Assembly: GCF_047238125.1 (NCBI RefSeq)
Contig: NZ_JBDFMH010000001.1
Coordinates: forward strand, 1-64,000
Length of the DNA stretch: 64,000 bases
Direction: 5' to 3'
DNA from: JBDFMH01 sp047238125
GTDB lineage: Bacteria; Pseudomonadota; Alphaproteobacteria; Sphingomonadales; Sphingomonadaceae
Both the position numbers and the translations under genes were made by a program. The notes below the pieces were generated by a model, which made no database searches, had not been told where the DNA came from, and saw nothing but the letters and a program-made list of their open reading frames with translations. Shown in pieces: positions 17,180 through 26,485 of the stretch; the first letter of the stretch is position 1, and every line of letters begins with the position of its first letter.

Positions 17180-18174
17180 CAATAGGCGATCCAGCAATCG
17201 AGCAGCGCCTTTGCCAGCCCGCGATCGATCGCCTCGGCCGCTTCTTCCACGCCGTCCGCCATCGTCTCGACATGGCCGGCCACGATCAGCGCGGCGGCGG
17301 CGTTCAGCAGCACGGCATCGCGATAGGGTGTGACCGCTCCGGCCAGAAGTTCGCGCAGCGCGCGGGCGTTGAACGCGGGATCGCCGCCCAGGATCGAGTC
17401 GAGACCGTGCCGCTCGATGCCGGCGTCCTCGGGGGTCAAGCGCAGTTCGGCGCGGTGCCCGGGGCGGATCATGATCGCGCGGCTCGGGCCGGCGATGCTG
17501 ATCTCGTCGAGGCTTTCCTCTCCCGAGACGAGCATCGCGGCATCGAGCCCGATCAGTTCGACCGCGCCGGCGACGGTATCGAGATAATCAACCCGCGCGA
17601 TACCGATCAGCTGGCGGCGGACACGCGCCGGATTGCAGAGCGGCCCGATCAGGTTGAAGATCGTGCGCCGGCCGATCGCCTTGCGCACCGGCGCCAGCCG
17701 GCCGAGCGCGGGATGATGTTTCTGCGCGAACAGGAAGCACAGGCCGAGATCGGCCAAAGTCTCCTCCGCCGTGGCCGACGCCCGGTCGAGATCGAGGCCG
17801 AGCGCTTCGAGCGTATCGGCGGCACCCGCCTTGGAAGACGCAGCGCGATTGCCATGCTTGGCGACGGGCACGCCACACGCCGCGACCACGATCGCGACCG
17901 CGGTGGATACGTTCAGGCTGTGCGCGCCGTCCCCCCCGGTGCCGCAGACATCGATTGCGCCTGAGGGGGCGGCGACCTCGAACATGCGTTCGCGCAAGGC
18001 CTGGGCGGCCGCGGCGATCTCGATCGCGCTTTCCTCGCGGATGCTGAGCCGGGTCAGGAAATCGGCGACCTCGGCATCGGCGACGCGGCCATCGAGCATG
18101 TCGCCGAACGCGGCCAGGGCAGTCGCGTGGTCGAGTGGCGAGGAGGGATCGGGCAGCAGCGCCAGCGTCGTCAT
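17179..18174 (-). CDS. trpD: anthranilate phosphoribosyltransferase
   Basis: 331 residues, full length. The PRPP-binding motifs CGTGGDGAHSLNVSTAVAIVVAACGVPVAKHGNRAASSKAGAAD and the anthranilate-site region FNLIGPLCNPARV are intact. It transfers the phosphoribosyl group to anthranilate, the second step of tryptophan synthesis. It overlaps trpG by 4 bases at its start and shares one base of its stop with trpC, so the three are translationally coupled. Confidence 0.97.
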   Translation of the reverse strand: MTTLALLPDPSSPLDHATALAAFGDMLDGRVADAEVADFLTRLSIREESAIEIAAAAQALRERMFEVAAPSGAIDVCGTGGDGAHSLNVSTAVAIVVAACGVPVAKHGNRAASSKAGAADTLEALGLDLDRASATAEETLADLGLCFLFAQKHHPALGRLAPVRKAIGRRTIFNLIGPLCNPARVRRQLIGIARVDYLDTVAGAVELIGLDAAMLVSGEESLDEISIAGPSRAIMIRPGHRAELRLTPEDAGIERHGLDSILGGDPAFNARALRELLAGAVTPYRDAVLLNAAAALIVAGHVETMADGVEEAAEAIDRGLAKALLDCWIAY

Positions 18175-18758
18175 GCGCGCTCCTTCACCGGCAGGCCGGT
18201 GAGCGCCATGAAATTGGCGAGCAGCGCATGGCCATGTTCAGTGGCTATGCTTTCGGGGTGGAACTGGACGCCGTGGATCGGCAGCGTGGGATGGCGCAGG
18301 CCCATCACCATGCCGTCGTCGGTCGTGGCGTTCACGATCATGCCGGCGGGCAGATCCTCCACCACCAGCGAGTGATAGCGGGTCGCGGTGAAGGGCGAGG
18401 GCAGGCCTTCGAACACGCCGCTGCCATCGTGATCGACCGGCGAGGTCTTGCCGTGCATCAGCGTCTTGGCGCGGACCACGCGGCCGCCATACCATTGGCC
18501 GATCGCCTGATGGCCCAGGCACACGCCGAGCAGCGGCCGGCCAGCATCGGCGCACGCAGCGACCAGATCCAGACTGATGCCGGCTTCGTTGGGAGTGCAG
18601 GGGCCGGGCGAGATCAGGAAACCGGCCGCGCCCGACGACAGCGCCTGGCCGACCGAGATCGCATCGTTGCGCACGACTTCCACCATGGCACCAAGCTCTC
18701 GCAGATAGTGCACGAGGTTCCAGGTGAAGCTGTCGTAGTTATCGATGACGAGGATCAT
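18171..18758 (-). CDS. trpG: anthranilate/aminodeoxychorismate synthase glutamine amidotransferase subunit
   Basis: 195 residues of a class I glutamine amidotransferase. The nucleophile is in LLGVCLGHQAIGQ, and the His-Glu pair is in GVQFHPESIATEHG. The oxyanion loop is ISPGPCTPNEAG. It supplies ammonia to TrpE and, in many bacteria, also to PabB, so it may be shared. It is separated from trpE by an unrelated hydrolase gene and overlaps trpD by 4 bases. Confidence 0.95.
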   Translation of the reverse strand: MILVIDNYDSFTWNLVHYLRELGAMVEVVRNDAISVGQALSSGAAGFLISPGPCTPNEAGISLDLVAACADAGRPLLGVCLGHQAIGQWYGGRVVRAKTLMHGKTSPVDHDGSGVFEGLPSPFTATRYHSLVVEDLPAGMIVNATTDDGMVMGLRHPTLPIHGVQFHPESIATEHGHALLANFMALTGLPVKERA

Positions 18759-18811
18759 GGCGGCTCCCGCGCCTATAGAAGGTGGGTGGCAGGGGGAAGG
18801 GGCTTGGGAGG

Positions 18812-19900
18812 TCAGCGCGGCTCGGTGCGCTTTAGCAGATCGACCAGTTCCGCCTTCCAGTGGACTGCCCAGGTGTGGGTGCCGTGGCCCTTGGTGTCGA
18901 CGGTCTCGGGGAGCAGGACGAACTTCGCGGTCGGCATCCGCTTGGCCGCAGACTCGGCGATGCCCAGATTGCGCGGATTGATGAAGTCGTCGGCCGAATT
19001 GATCCAGGTCATCGGCACGCGGATTTTCTCCAAGCCGCGCGACGGATCATAGGTGCGCGACGCTTCGAGCTGCCAGATCAGGTCGTTTGCGTCGCGCCGC
19101 GCGATATCGGCGGCCACGCGATCGGTGATGAACGCTTCTGCCTTCTCGCGGGTCGGATAGGCGGCCTGGTATCCAAGCGGATAGGCGCCCGCGATCGCCA
19201 GCAGCGAGGCCGCGGTGCGCAGCCCTTGCACGGGCTGGACGGTGTAGTTGCCGCCGGCATAGCCTGGATCGGCGCGGATGCCGTCGATCGCCAGCTTTCG
19301 CCACATCCGGTTCACCCCGGCGATCTCGACCGGCAGGCAGGCGAGCGGCATCATCGCCTGAGCGAATTCCGGATGGGTCTCGGCCCAGACGAAGCCGTGC
19401 ATGCAGCCCATCGACGTGCCCATCAGGAGCCGCAGCCGGCTGACCTTCAGCCCTTCGACCAGCATCCGCCGCTGCGCTTCCACCATGTCGGCATAGTCAT
19501 AGGCCGGGAACCGCGCCTTGAGCCCGTCCGACGGCTTGGAGGATGCGCCGTGGCCGATGCCATCGGGCAGGATGATGTAGTAGCGGCTGATGTCGAGCGG
19601 CTGGCCGGGTCCGTAGAGCTCATTGGCGAACTGGGGGCTCAGGAATTGCCTGCCCGAGCCGCCGGTGCCGTGGAGCACCATCACGGCGTTTATGATGGCA
19701 CCCTTTCCGTCGCGGCGCGGGGTGCCGAGCGTGGTGTAGTGGATCTTCAGCGCGGGCAGCATCTGCCCGTTCGCAAAGCGGAAATCCTTGAGGGCGACAT
19801 CACCTTCGCTGGTCGGGAAAGCGGCGGGCGGCGTCGCGGGCGGCGGGGCGGCGGCGACCGGTTGGGCCTGGGCGAGCAGGAGTGCGGCGAGCAGGCTCAT
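18812..19900 (-). CDS. exported alpha/beta hydrolase of the MetX-like type
   Basis: 362 residues from ATG 19900, which overlaps the trpE stop by 4 bases; the longer open frame lies within trpE. A signal peptide (MSLLAALLLAQAQPVAAAPPP) precedes an alpha/beta-hydrolase fold resembling homoserine O-acetyltransferase: MVLHGTGGSGRQFLS, nucleophile GTSMGCMHG, acid NSADDFINP and His in KGHGTHTW. True MetX is cytoplasmic, so a secreted esterase or acyltransferase is more likely than methionine synthesis. Its place between trpE and trpG is unusual; no link with tryptophan can be seen. Confidence 0.8.
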   Translation of the reverse strand: MSLLAALLLAQAQPVAAAPPPATPPAAFPTSEGDVALKDFRFANGQMLPALKIHYTTLGTPRRDGKGAIINAVMVLHGTGGSGRQFLSPQFANELYGPGQPLDISRYYIILPDGIGHGASSKPSDGLKARFPAYDYADMVEAQRRMLVEGLKVSRLRLLMGTSMGCMHGFVWAETHPEFAQAMMPLACLPVEIAGVNRMWRKLAIDGIRADPGYAGGNYTVQPVQGLRTAASLLAIAGAYPLGYQAAYPTREKAEAFITDRVAADIARRDANDLIWQLEASRTYDPSRGLEKIRVPMTWINSADDFINPRNLGIAESAAKRMPTAKFVLLPETVDTKGHGTHTWAVHWKAELVDLLKRTEPR

Positions 19901-21405
19901 TGCCCGTAGCCCGCTTCTCCAGCGACGCGGATCGCCTCGCGCGCGGCGGCGAACAGCGCGCCGGCCTTCGCCTGGCATTCGCGCTGCTCGGCTGCGGGAT
20001 CGCTGTCGGCGACGATGCCGGCACCGGCCTGAACATGCATGACACCGTCCTTCACGACTGCGGTCCTCAGCACGATGCAACTGTCCATCGCGCCATCGGG
20101 CGAGAAATAGCCCACTCCGCCGGCATAGGCGCCGCGGGTTTCCGGTTCGAGCTCCGCGATGATCTGGCAGGCGCGCACCTTGGGGGCGCCGGAGACGGTG
20201 CCGGCAGGGAAGCCTGCGAAGAGGGCGTCGAGCGCGTCCTTCGCGGGATCGAGCCGGCCGACCACGTTCGACACGATGTGCATGACGTGGCTGTAATTCT
20301 CGACCGTGTAGCTTTCCGTCACTGCGACGCTGCCGGCTTCGGCGACGCGGCCGACATCGTTGCGACCGAGATCGAGCAGCATCAGATGTTCGGCGCGTTC
20401 CTTGGGATCGGCCAGCAGCTCCGCCCGGTTGGCGGCGTCCTCGGCGGCGGTGCGGCCGCGCGGGCGGGTGCCGGCGATCGGGCGGATCGTGACTTCGCCG
20501 TCGCGCGCGCGGACCAGGATTTCCGGGCTCGAGCCGATCAGCGCGAAGCCCGGCATATCCAGATAATAGAGAAAGGGCGACGGATTGATCCGCCGCAGCG
20601 CACGATAGAGATCGAGCGGCGGCAGCGGGAACGGCGTGGTGAAGCGCTGCGCCAGCACGACCTGGAAGATGTCGCCGGCGGCGATGTAGCGCTGGGCGCT
20701 GCGCACCATCGCGCCATAGTCCTCGGGATCGATCTGCGGCGCGGGCTCGGCAGACGGCGAACCGGACAGGCGGGGTGCGGCGTCGTCTTCCGGGCGAGCG
20801 GCGGCAAGCCGGGCCAGCGCGGCATCGATGCGATCGACGGCGGCGGACACGGCGGCGGCGGGATCAGCGGCCCCCGGCCAGACCGGGGCGACCACGAACA
20901 TTTCGTCGGCAAGGCGATCGAACACCAGGATCAGCGTGGGCCGAACGAACAGCATGTCGGGCAGGCCGAGCGGGTTGGCGGGGGGGCGATCGAGCCGTTC
21001 GACCAGGCCGATCGTCTCATAGGCGAAATAGCCGACCAGGCAGGCCAGCGCAGGCGGCAGGCCGGGCGGTACATCGGCGCGGCATTCCTCCACCAGCGCG
21101 CGTAATGCCGCCAGGGCACCAGCGCCGCTGGGGCGGAACGCGGCGCGATCGGCCAGCCAGTCGCGATTGATCTCGGCCGCGTCGCCCGCCACGCGGAGCA
21201 CCAGATCGGGCGCCAACCCCATCAGCGAATAGCGCCCGCGGATCGCGCCGCCCTCGACCGATTCGAGCAGATAGTCGCCCCGTCCCGGCTCGATCAGCCG
21301 TAGCGCTGCGCCGACCGGCGTGAGCGTATCGACGATCCGGCGACGGAAGACGAGCGCGGGGCGGCCGGCGGCGAGCGCCGCGACGGCGTTCTCGTCGCCC
21401 GTCAC
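19897..21405 (-). CDS. trpE: anthranilate synthase component I
   Basis: 502 residues. The N-terminal regulatory half includes LLESVEGG (the feedback-inhibition LLES motif) and GRYSLMG. The chorismate-binding half has NPSPFLYYLDMPGFALIGSSPE, IRPIAGTRPRG, ELLADPKERAEHLMLLDLGRNDVGRVA, FPAGTVSGAPKVRACQII and VQAGAGIVADSDP. With TrpG it makes anthranilate from chorismate, probably inhibited by tryptophan. It follows ppiD by 16 bases with no visible leader peptide or attenuator between them. Confidence 0.96.
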   Translation of the reverse strand: MTGDENAVAALAAGRPALVFRRRIVDTLTPVGAALRLIEPGRGDYLLESVEGGAIRGRYSLMGLAPDLVLRVAGDAAEINRDWLADRAAFRPSGAGALAALRALVEECRADVPPGLPPALACLVGYFAYETIGLVERLDRPPANPLGLPDMLFVRPTLILVFDRLADEMFVVAPVWPGAADPAAAVSAAVDRIDAALARLAAARPEDDAAPRLSGSPSAEPAPQIDPEDYGAMVRSAQRYIAAGDIFQVVLAQRFTTPFPLPPLDLYRALRRINPSPFLYYLDMPGFALIGSSPEILVRARDGEVTIRPIAGTRPRGRTAAEDAANRAELLADPKERAEHLMLLDLGRNDVGRVAEAGSVAVTESYTVENYSHVMHIVSNVVGRLDPAKDALDALFAGFPAGTVSGAPKVRACQIIAELEPETRGAYAGGVGYFSPDGAMDSCIVLRTAVVKDGVMHVQAGAGIVADSDPAAEQRECQAKAGALFAAAREAIRVAGEAGYGQ

Positions 21406-21421
21406 GCCTCCGCGCCTGCCG

Positions 21422-23362
21422 TCACTGAGCCGCGCCGCTCACCAGCGTCGTCTTCAGCCGCTGAATCGCCGCGGGATCGCGCGTCGCCTGCAAGGACTTG
21501 GCGATGGCGCCCACGAACTGCTGGGCATATTCCTCGCCCAGAACGGTCGCGAACTGGCGGCGGGTCATTTCCACAAGACCAGGCTGGCTGGCGACATCGC
21601 CCTTCTCGATGCGATCGAGCCGCACGACGAAGAAGCCGCTGCCCTGCGGGCCGGGCAGTAGCTTGGTACTGCCCTGGCGCATCGCGAACATCATGGCGAG
21701 CGGGGGCGGGATCTGCTTGCCGGCCTGCGCGAGTTCGAGCTGGCGGCCGCCGGCGGCCTGAGGTGCAGGCAGGTTCGGCGCGGCGGCGCGGAACGCTTCC
21801 GGCAGCGGCGTGCCGCGATTGGCGCGCGCGACGATCGTATCGGCGACCTTGCGTGCCGCGTTGAAGGCGCGCTCGGCAAGTACGCCCTGCACCGCGCGAT
21901 CGCGGACCTGCGCCAGCGGCACCGGGGCGGACGGCAGGATCTCGGTCACGTCGAGCAGCGCATAGGGCTGGCCCTGGCCGAGCAATTCGACCAGCGGATC
22001 GGCATCGACCTCCATGTCGAAGATCGGCTTCAGCAGCGGCGGCAGTTCGGCCGGGGCGCGGAAGCCGGCGACGCCGGGGGCGGCACCAGCCGAAGTGACC
22101 GGCGGCACGGTGACGACGGTCAGCCCGTTCGCCTTCACGACCTCATCGAAGGTCGCGCCGTCGCCGACGCTGTCCTCGATCTTGGCGACCAGATCGGCCA
22201 GCCCTTCCTCCGCCTTCTGGCGGCCCAGCGACTGGGCGATCTCGGCGCGCGCCTGATCGAGCGTGCGGCCGGCCGAGCGCGTGATCGAGTCGACGCGCAC
22301 GACATGCCAGCCGAGTGGCGAGCGCAACGGATCGCTGGTCGCACCCGACGGCAGCGCGAACACCGCATCGGCTGCGGCGGGCGTCGCCAGATCGGCGAAC
22401 TGGGTGCGGCTTTGCGGCCCGAGCGCGGTATCGGAGGGGGCGAAGCCCGCCGCCTGCGCGGCCGCGGCGAAGCTGGTGCCCCCCTTCACCCGGGCGCTGA
22501 GCGCGCGCGCGGCGGCCTCGTCCGGCAGCACGACCTGGCTGAGCGTACGCGTCTCGCTGCCTGCGAAGGTGGCGGCATTCGCCTTGTAGAAGGCAGCGAC
22601 CTCGGCTTCGGTCGGTGCGGGGGAAGCCACATTCTGCGGCCCGAACAGCGCATAGCGCGCGGCGCGGCGTTCCGGCAGCGTGAAGCCGGCGATGTTCTTG
22701 GTGTAGAAGGCCTGGACCTCGGCCGCGGTCGGCGGCGGGCCGGCGGCCATGCGCGCGGCAGGCACGAAGCCGATCATGCCCTGCCGCCGTTCCAGCAGCA
22801 GCGCGGCATAAGGCGTGACGATCCCGGTGGCCGCGCGCGCGCCGCCGGCGATCGGACCGAGCAGCTGGCGGCGCACGATATCGCCCGAGATGTCCTCGCG
22901 CAGCTGCTTCTCGCTGACGCGCTGCTGGGCGAGAACCGCAGTCATCGCCTGACGATCGAACGCGCCGGTGGGGCCGCGGAAAGCGGCGATGCTGGCAATC
23001 TCGCCATCGACCAGTCGATCGGATGCGGTGAAGCCCTGCTCGCGCGCCCATAGTTCGAGCGCACGACCGGCGATCAGCTGCTGCACGGTCTGCTCGACGC
23101 CGCCCTGCGCGACGAAGCCCGCCATGTCGGCCTCCGGGCTCTGCTCGCGCGACAGTTCCACGGTGCGCTGGGCGCGCTTGGTGACTTCATCGGCGCCGAT
23201 CGTGAGACCCTTCATCTGCGCGACCGTCTCGCCCGAGCCGACCGTGGTGCCGCCCGGGCCGCTGGGGCCGTTGACGCCGGTGATGACCACCGCGCCGGCG
23301 ACTACGGCCAGCAGCGCGATCACGAACCAGGACGACAGGCCACGGCGAAAGAAGGAAAGCAT
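21422..23362 (-). CDS. ppiD: membrane-anchored periplasmic peptidyl-prolyl isomerase/chaperone PpiD-like
   Basis: 646 residues from ATG 23362 (MLSFFRRGLSSWFVIALLAVV), which begins with the single inner-membrane helix typical of PpiD; the longer frame only adds residues ahead of it. A SurA-N-like chaperone region (about 45-190) contains VTKRAQRTVELSREQ. A parvulin domain near 260-365 includes LGPQSRTQFADLATPAAADAVFALPSG and SPLGWHVVRVDSI. A long C-terminal part (SurA_N_3-like) follows. It helps fold outer-membrane proteins at the Sec exit. It heads the trp-lexA run. Confidence 0.9.
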   Translation of the reverse strand: MLSFFRRGLSSWFVIALLAVVAGAVVITGVNGPSGPGGTTVGSGETVAQMKGLTIGADEVTKRAQRTVELSREQSPEADMAGFVAQGGVEQTVQQLIAGRALELWAREQGFTASDRLVDGEIASIAAFRGPTGAFDRQAMTAVLAQQRVSEKQLREDISGDIVRRQLLGPIAGGARAATGIVTPYAALLLERRQGMIGFVPAARMAAGPPPTAAEVQAFYTKNIAGFTLPERRAARYALFGPQNVASPAPTEAEVAAFYKANAATFAGSETRTLSQVVLPDEAAARALSARVKGGTSFAAAAQAAGFAPSDTALGPQSRTQFADLATPAAADAVFALPSGATSDPLRSPLGWHVVRVDSITRSAGRTLDQARAEIAQSLGRQKAEEGLADLVAKIEDSVGDGATFDEVVKANGLTVVTVPPVTSAGAAPGVAGFRAPAELPPLLKPIFDMEVDADPLVELLGQGQPYALLDVTEILPSAPVPLAQVRDRAVQGVLAERAFNAARKVADTIVARANRGTPLPEAFRAAAPNLPAPQAAGGRQLELAQAGKQIPPPLAMMFAMRQGSTKLLPGPQGSGFFVVRLDRIEKGDVASQPGLVEMTRRQFATVLGEEYAQQFVGAIAKSLQATRDPAAIQRLKTTLVSGAAQ

Positions 23363-23546
23363 CGACACGTCCGATATGGCGGCAGGAAGCCGGTGCAATA
23401 GGGCGGCGGCGGCAGCGCTTCAAGCGCCGCACGGAATCGGCCGCCCAGTCCCGCGGCGAGACCGCAGGGCCGGCGGGGCGCTTTCCGTTCGCGGCAGACT
23501 TGGTCTAGGCGGCGCAGCACGAGTCGCAGGATCGGGGGTTTACGCC

Positions 23547-24293
23547 ATGGGCATTCGCAAGCTGGTCGCCGGCAACTGGAAGATGAACGGATCGCTGGCG
23601 GCGCTGGCGGAACTGGACGCAATCGCGGCGGCGGCGGCCGAGGCGGGGGACCGGGTCGATGTCGCGATCTGCCCGCCGTTCACGCTGATCCAGCCGGCCG
23701 TGGCGCGGGTACCCGGGCTGGCGATCGGCGGACAGGATTGCCATGCCGCGGCGAGCGGCGCGCATACCGGCTGCATCTCGGCACCGATGCTGGCCGAGGC
23801 GGGCGCGAGCTATGCGATCGTCGGCCACAGCGAGCGCCGCGCCGACCAGCACGAGACCGATGCCGAGGTGTGCGGCAAGGCGCGGGCGGCGATCGCGGCG
23901 CGGCTGACGGCCATCATCTGCGTGGGCGAGACCGAGTCCGAGCGCGATGCGGGCCAGGCCGTGGCGGTGGTGACCCGGCAGCTGGTGGGATCGGTGCCGC
24001 GCGATGCGCTGCGCGACGACATCGTGATCGCCTACGAACCGGTCTGGGCGATCGGTACCGGCCGCACGCCGACCACGCGTGACGTGGGCCAGATGCACGC
24101 CGCGATCCGCGCGAAGCTGCTGGAATTCCTCGGCCGCGAGGGGGAGTATGTGCGCATCCTCTATGGCGGTTCGGTAAAGCCCGACAATGCCGCCGAGCTG
24201 ATGGCGGTCGACAATGTGAACGGCGCGCTGGTGGGTGGGGCGAGCCTGACCGCGGCGCTGTTCCTGCCGATCGTCGCGGCCGCAGTCGGCTGA
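23547..24293 (+). CDS. tpiA: triosephosphate isomerase
   Basis: 248 residues from ATG 23547; a much longer open frame upstream lies antisense to ppiD. Catalytic motifs are GNWKMNG (Lys), IVGHSERR (His), YEPVWAIGTGRTPT (Glu, loop 6) and LYGGSVKPDN (phosphate loop). It interconverts dihydroxyacetone phosphate and glyceraldehyde-3-phosphate. It is divergent from ppiD across a 184-base gap that must carry both promoters. Confidence 0.97.
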   Translation: MGIRKLVAGNWKMNGSLAALAELDAIAAAAAEAGDRVDVAICPPFTLIQPAVARVPGLAIGGQDCHAAASGAHTGCISAPMLAEAGASYAIVGHSERRADQHETDAEVCGKARAAIAARLTAIICVGETESERDAGQAVAVVTRQLVGSVPRDALRDDIVIAYEPVWAIGTGRTPTTRDVGQMHAAIRAKLLEFLGREGEYVRILYGGSVKPDNAAELMAVDNVNGALVGGASLTAALFLPIVAAAVG

Positions 24294-24363
24294 GCGCGGA
24301 AGCCGCTTGCAAAGTAGGATTTCGGGTGACAAGTCTGTTCTTAATATGTTCCAGGAGAAGTGC

Positions 24364-25638
24364 GTGGCGCGGTTGCTTGTCCTGCTGATGCTGATCTGGT
24401 CGGGGGCGGCGCAGGCGGCGCCGCTCGACCGGATCGCGGACGATTTCGTGCGCGCGACCCTGGAGATCGGCACCCACGAGACCGGCTATGTCGATGCCTA
24501 TTATGGCGATCCGAAGATCGCCGCCGCGGCCAAGGCGGCGCCGCGCAGCCTGCCCCAGCTCACCGCCGCGATGCGCGCGCTGGCGGTGCGGCTGGACGGT
24601 ATCGACGCTGCCCGGCTGGCCCCGATCGAGCAGCGCCGGCGGCTGTTCCTGCAGGGGCAGGTGAAGGCGGCGGAAACCCGGCTGGCGATGCGGGGCGGCG
24701 CGACGCTGCGGTTCGCGGACGAGGCGGCGGGGCTGTTCGGCGTGCGACCGGCGCCGACGCCGCTGGCGAGCTATGATGCCGCGCTGGCGCGGATCGCGGC
24801 GCTGGTGCCGGGCGAAGGCGCGCTGGCCGCACGGGTCGATGCGTTCAGCAGCCGCTATGCGATCCCGGCGGATCGGGTGAAGCCGGTGATCCGGGCGGCG
24901 ATCGCCGAATGCAGGCGGCGGACGGTGGCCCATATCGCACTGCCCGAAGCGGAAACCTTCCGGCTGGAACTCGTGACCGACAAGCCATGGGGCGGCTACA
25001 ACTGGTACGAGGGCAAGGCGACGAGCCTGATCCAGGTGAATGTCGGCCTGCCGGTGAAGATCGATCGTGCGATCGACCTGGGCTGCCATGAAGGCTATCC
25101 CGGCCACCATGCGCTGAACATGCTGCTGGAAGCGAAGCTGGCGCGGGGCCGCGGCTGGCGTGAGTTCACCGTCTATCCTCTTTACAGCCCGCAATCGCTG
25201 ATCGCCGAGGGATCCGCCAATTACGGGATCGAGATGGCGTTTCCGGACGAGGAGGGGCTCGCCTTCGAGATGGCCACGCTCTACCCGCTTGCCGGGCTCG
25301 ATCCGGCCACTGCGCGACCCTATTGGGCGCTGCGCCAGGAGTTGAAGGCGCTGGCCGGTGCGCAGACGACGATCGCCGCGCTCTACCTGGATGGTGAGAT
25401 CGACCGCGAAACGGCGATCGGGTTGCGTCAGAAATATGGCCTGATCAATCGCGCGGAGGCCGAGCGATCGGTGCGCTTCATCGACAGCTATCGCAGCTAT
25501 GTGATCAATTACGGCCTGGGACGCGACATGGTGCGCGACTGGGTGGAGGCGGCCGGTGCCGACCCCGCCGCCCGCTGGGCGCGGTTCGGCCGGCTGATCT
25601 CCGAGCCGAGCGTGCCCGCCGATCTGGCAACGCGCTGA
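24364..25638 (+). CDS. secreted DUF885-family putative metallopeptidase
   Basis: 424 residues from GTG 24364, preferred because AGGAG (24353-24357) sits 6 bases upstream and a signal peptide (VARLLVLLMLIWSGAAQA) follows. The body carries the DUF885 signature LGCHEGYPGHHAL (near residue 240), whose histidines and glutamate are thought to bind metal, and EGSANYGIEMAFPDE downstream. Family members are poorly studied exported peptidase-like proteins. It is 70 bases after tpiA and could share its transcript. Confidence 0.8.
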   Translation: MARLLVLLMLIWSGAAQAAPLDRIADDFVRATLEIGTHETGYVDAYYGDPKIAAAAKAAPRSLPQLTAAMRALAVRLDGIDAARLAPIEQRRRLFLQGQVKAAETRLAMRGGATLRFADEAAGLFGVRPAPTPLASYDAALARIAALVPGEGALAARVDAFSSRYAIPADRVKPVIRAAIAECRRRTVAHIALPEAETFRLELVTDKPWGGYNWYEGKATSLIQVNVGLPVKIDRAIDLGCHEGYPGHHALNMLLEAKLARGRGWREFTVYPLYSPQSLIAEGSANYGIEMAFPDEEGLAFEMATLYPLAGLDPATARPYWALRQELKALAGAQTTIAALYLDGEIDRETAIGLRQKYGLINRAEAERSVRFIDSYRSYVINYGLGRDMVRDWVEAAGADPAARWARFGRLISEPSVPADLATR

Positions 25639-25784
25639 GCCTGAAGGTGCCAGCGCGGCGCAGCTGCAGCACGATGGTTGAAGCGCCGGGGTTGTTTCGC
25701 TAGAGCCGCGGCCACATTTGTCGGCCGGTCAGGCCGATGCCCGCGCGTGCGGGCGGCATCGATCAGGAAAGTTCGCCCAGGCTC

Positions 25785-26357
25785 ATGTTGTTCACCTTTC
25801 TCCTCGTCGTTCATGCGATCATCGCCGCCGCGCTCGTCACAGTCATCCTGATGCAGCGTTCCGAAGGCGGCGGGCTGGGCATGGGCGGCAGCCCGTCGGG
25901 CCTGATGTCGGCGCGCGGTGCGGCCGATTTCCTGACCCGCGCGACCACCATCCTGGCCAGTGCGTTCGTGCTGATGTCGATCGGCCTGGCGGCGCTGGCG
26001 ACGGTCGAGCGCGCGCCGCGCACGATCGATACCAGCCTGGCGCGGCCCAATACGGCCGCCCCCGCCACCCCCGCACCCTCCGTTCCGCTCGAAGGCGCAC
26101 CGCTCGGAGCGCCGCTGGCGGTGCCGCCGGCGACGACCGCGCCAGTGACGTCGGCCCCCGTAACGGTCCCGGCAACTGCCCCCACCACCCAGCCGGCCGA
26201 GACCCGGCGCGAGACGACGGCTCCGCGCCGCGAGACGCCGGCCGCCGCCCCCAAGGCCGCGCCCGCCGCCGAGACCAGCGCGCCGCTGACGCTGAATCCG
26301 TCCGCGCCGAAGGTGGATGCACCGGCCAACGCGACGACGCCGCCGATCGCCGAATAA
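25785..26357 (+). CDS. secG: Sec translocon subunit SecG with long Ala/Pro/Thr-rich tail
   Basis: 190 residues from ATG 25785. Residues 1-75 are a normal SecG: helix FTFLLVVHAIIAAALVTVILM, linker QRSEGGGLGMGGSPSG and second helix near 48-68. The rest is a low-complexity tail rich in Ala, Pro and Thr (PATPAPSVPLEGAP, APVTVPATAPTTQPAET), much longer than E. coli SecG (110 residues). A GC-rich dyad GCCCGC-GCGT-GCGGGC lies in the leader at 25739-25754. SecG helps the SecYE channel move exported proteins. tpiA-secG-pyrG order is common in alphaproteobacteria. Confidence 0.93.
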   Translation: MLFTFLLVVHAIIAAALVTVILMQRSEGGGLGMGGSPSGLMSARGAADFLTRATTILASAFVLMSIGLAALATVERAPRTIDTSLARPNTAAPATPAPSVPLEGAPLGAPLAVPPATTAPVTSAPVTVPATAPTTQPAETRRETTAPRRETPAAAPKAAPAAETSAPLTLNPSAPKVDAPANATTPPIAE

Positions 26358-26485
26358 TCGCCGTTTCCGCGATCGCCCGCGCCGATCGGATCGGCGCGGA
26401 TGATCGCGTGCGCGTCGCAAAAATGATCCCCAACGGAGTCGCCGCCTTGCTCTTTCCGTCGCCAGCCCGCTAAGCGCATAACCCC

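Noticed and set aside
18812..20080. longer N-terminus for the MetX-like hydrolase and identity as homoserine O-acetyltransferase
   Set aside because: The extra 60 residues are inside trpE and Arg-rich; the ATG overlapping the trpE stop gives a clean signal peptide, which argues against a cytosolic MetX.
19897..21421. trp attenuator or riboswitch before trpE
   Set aside because: Only 16 bases separate ppiD and trpE, leaving no room for a leader peptide with tandem Trp codons or an RNA switch.
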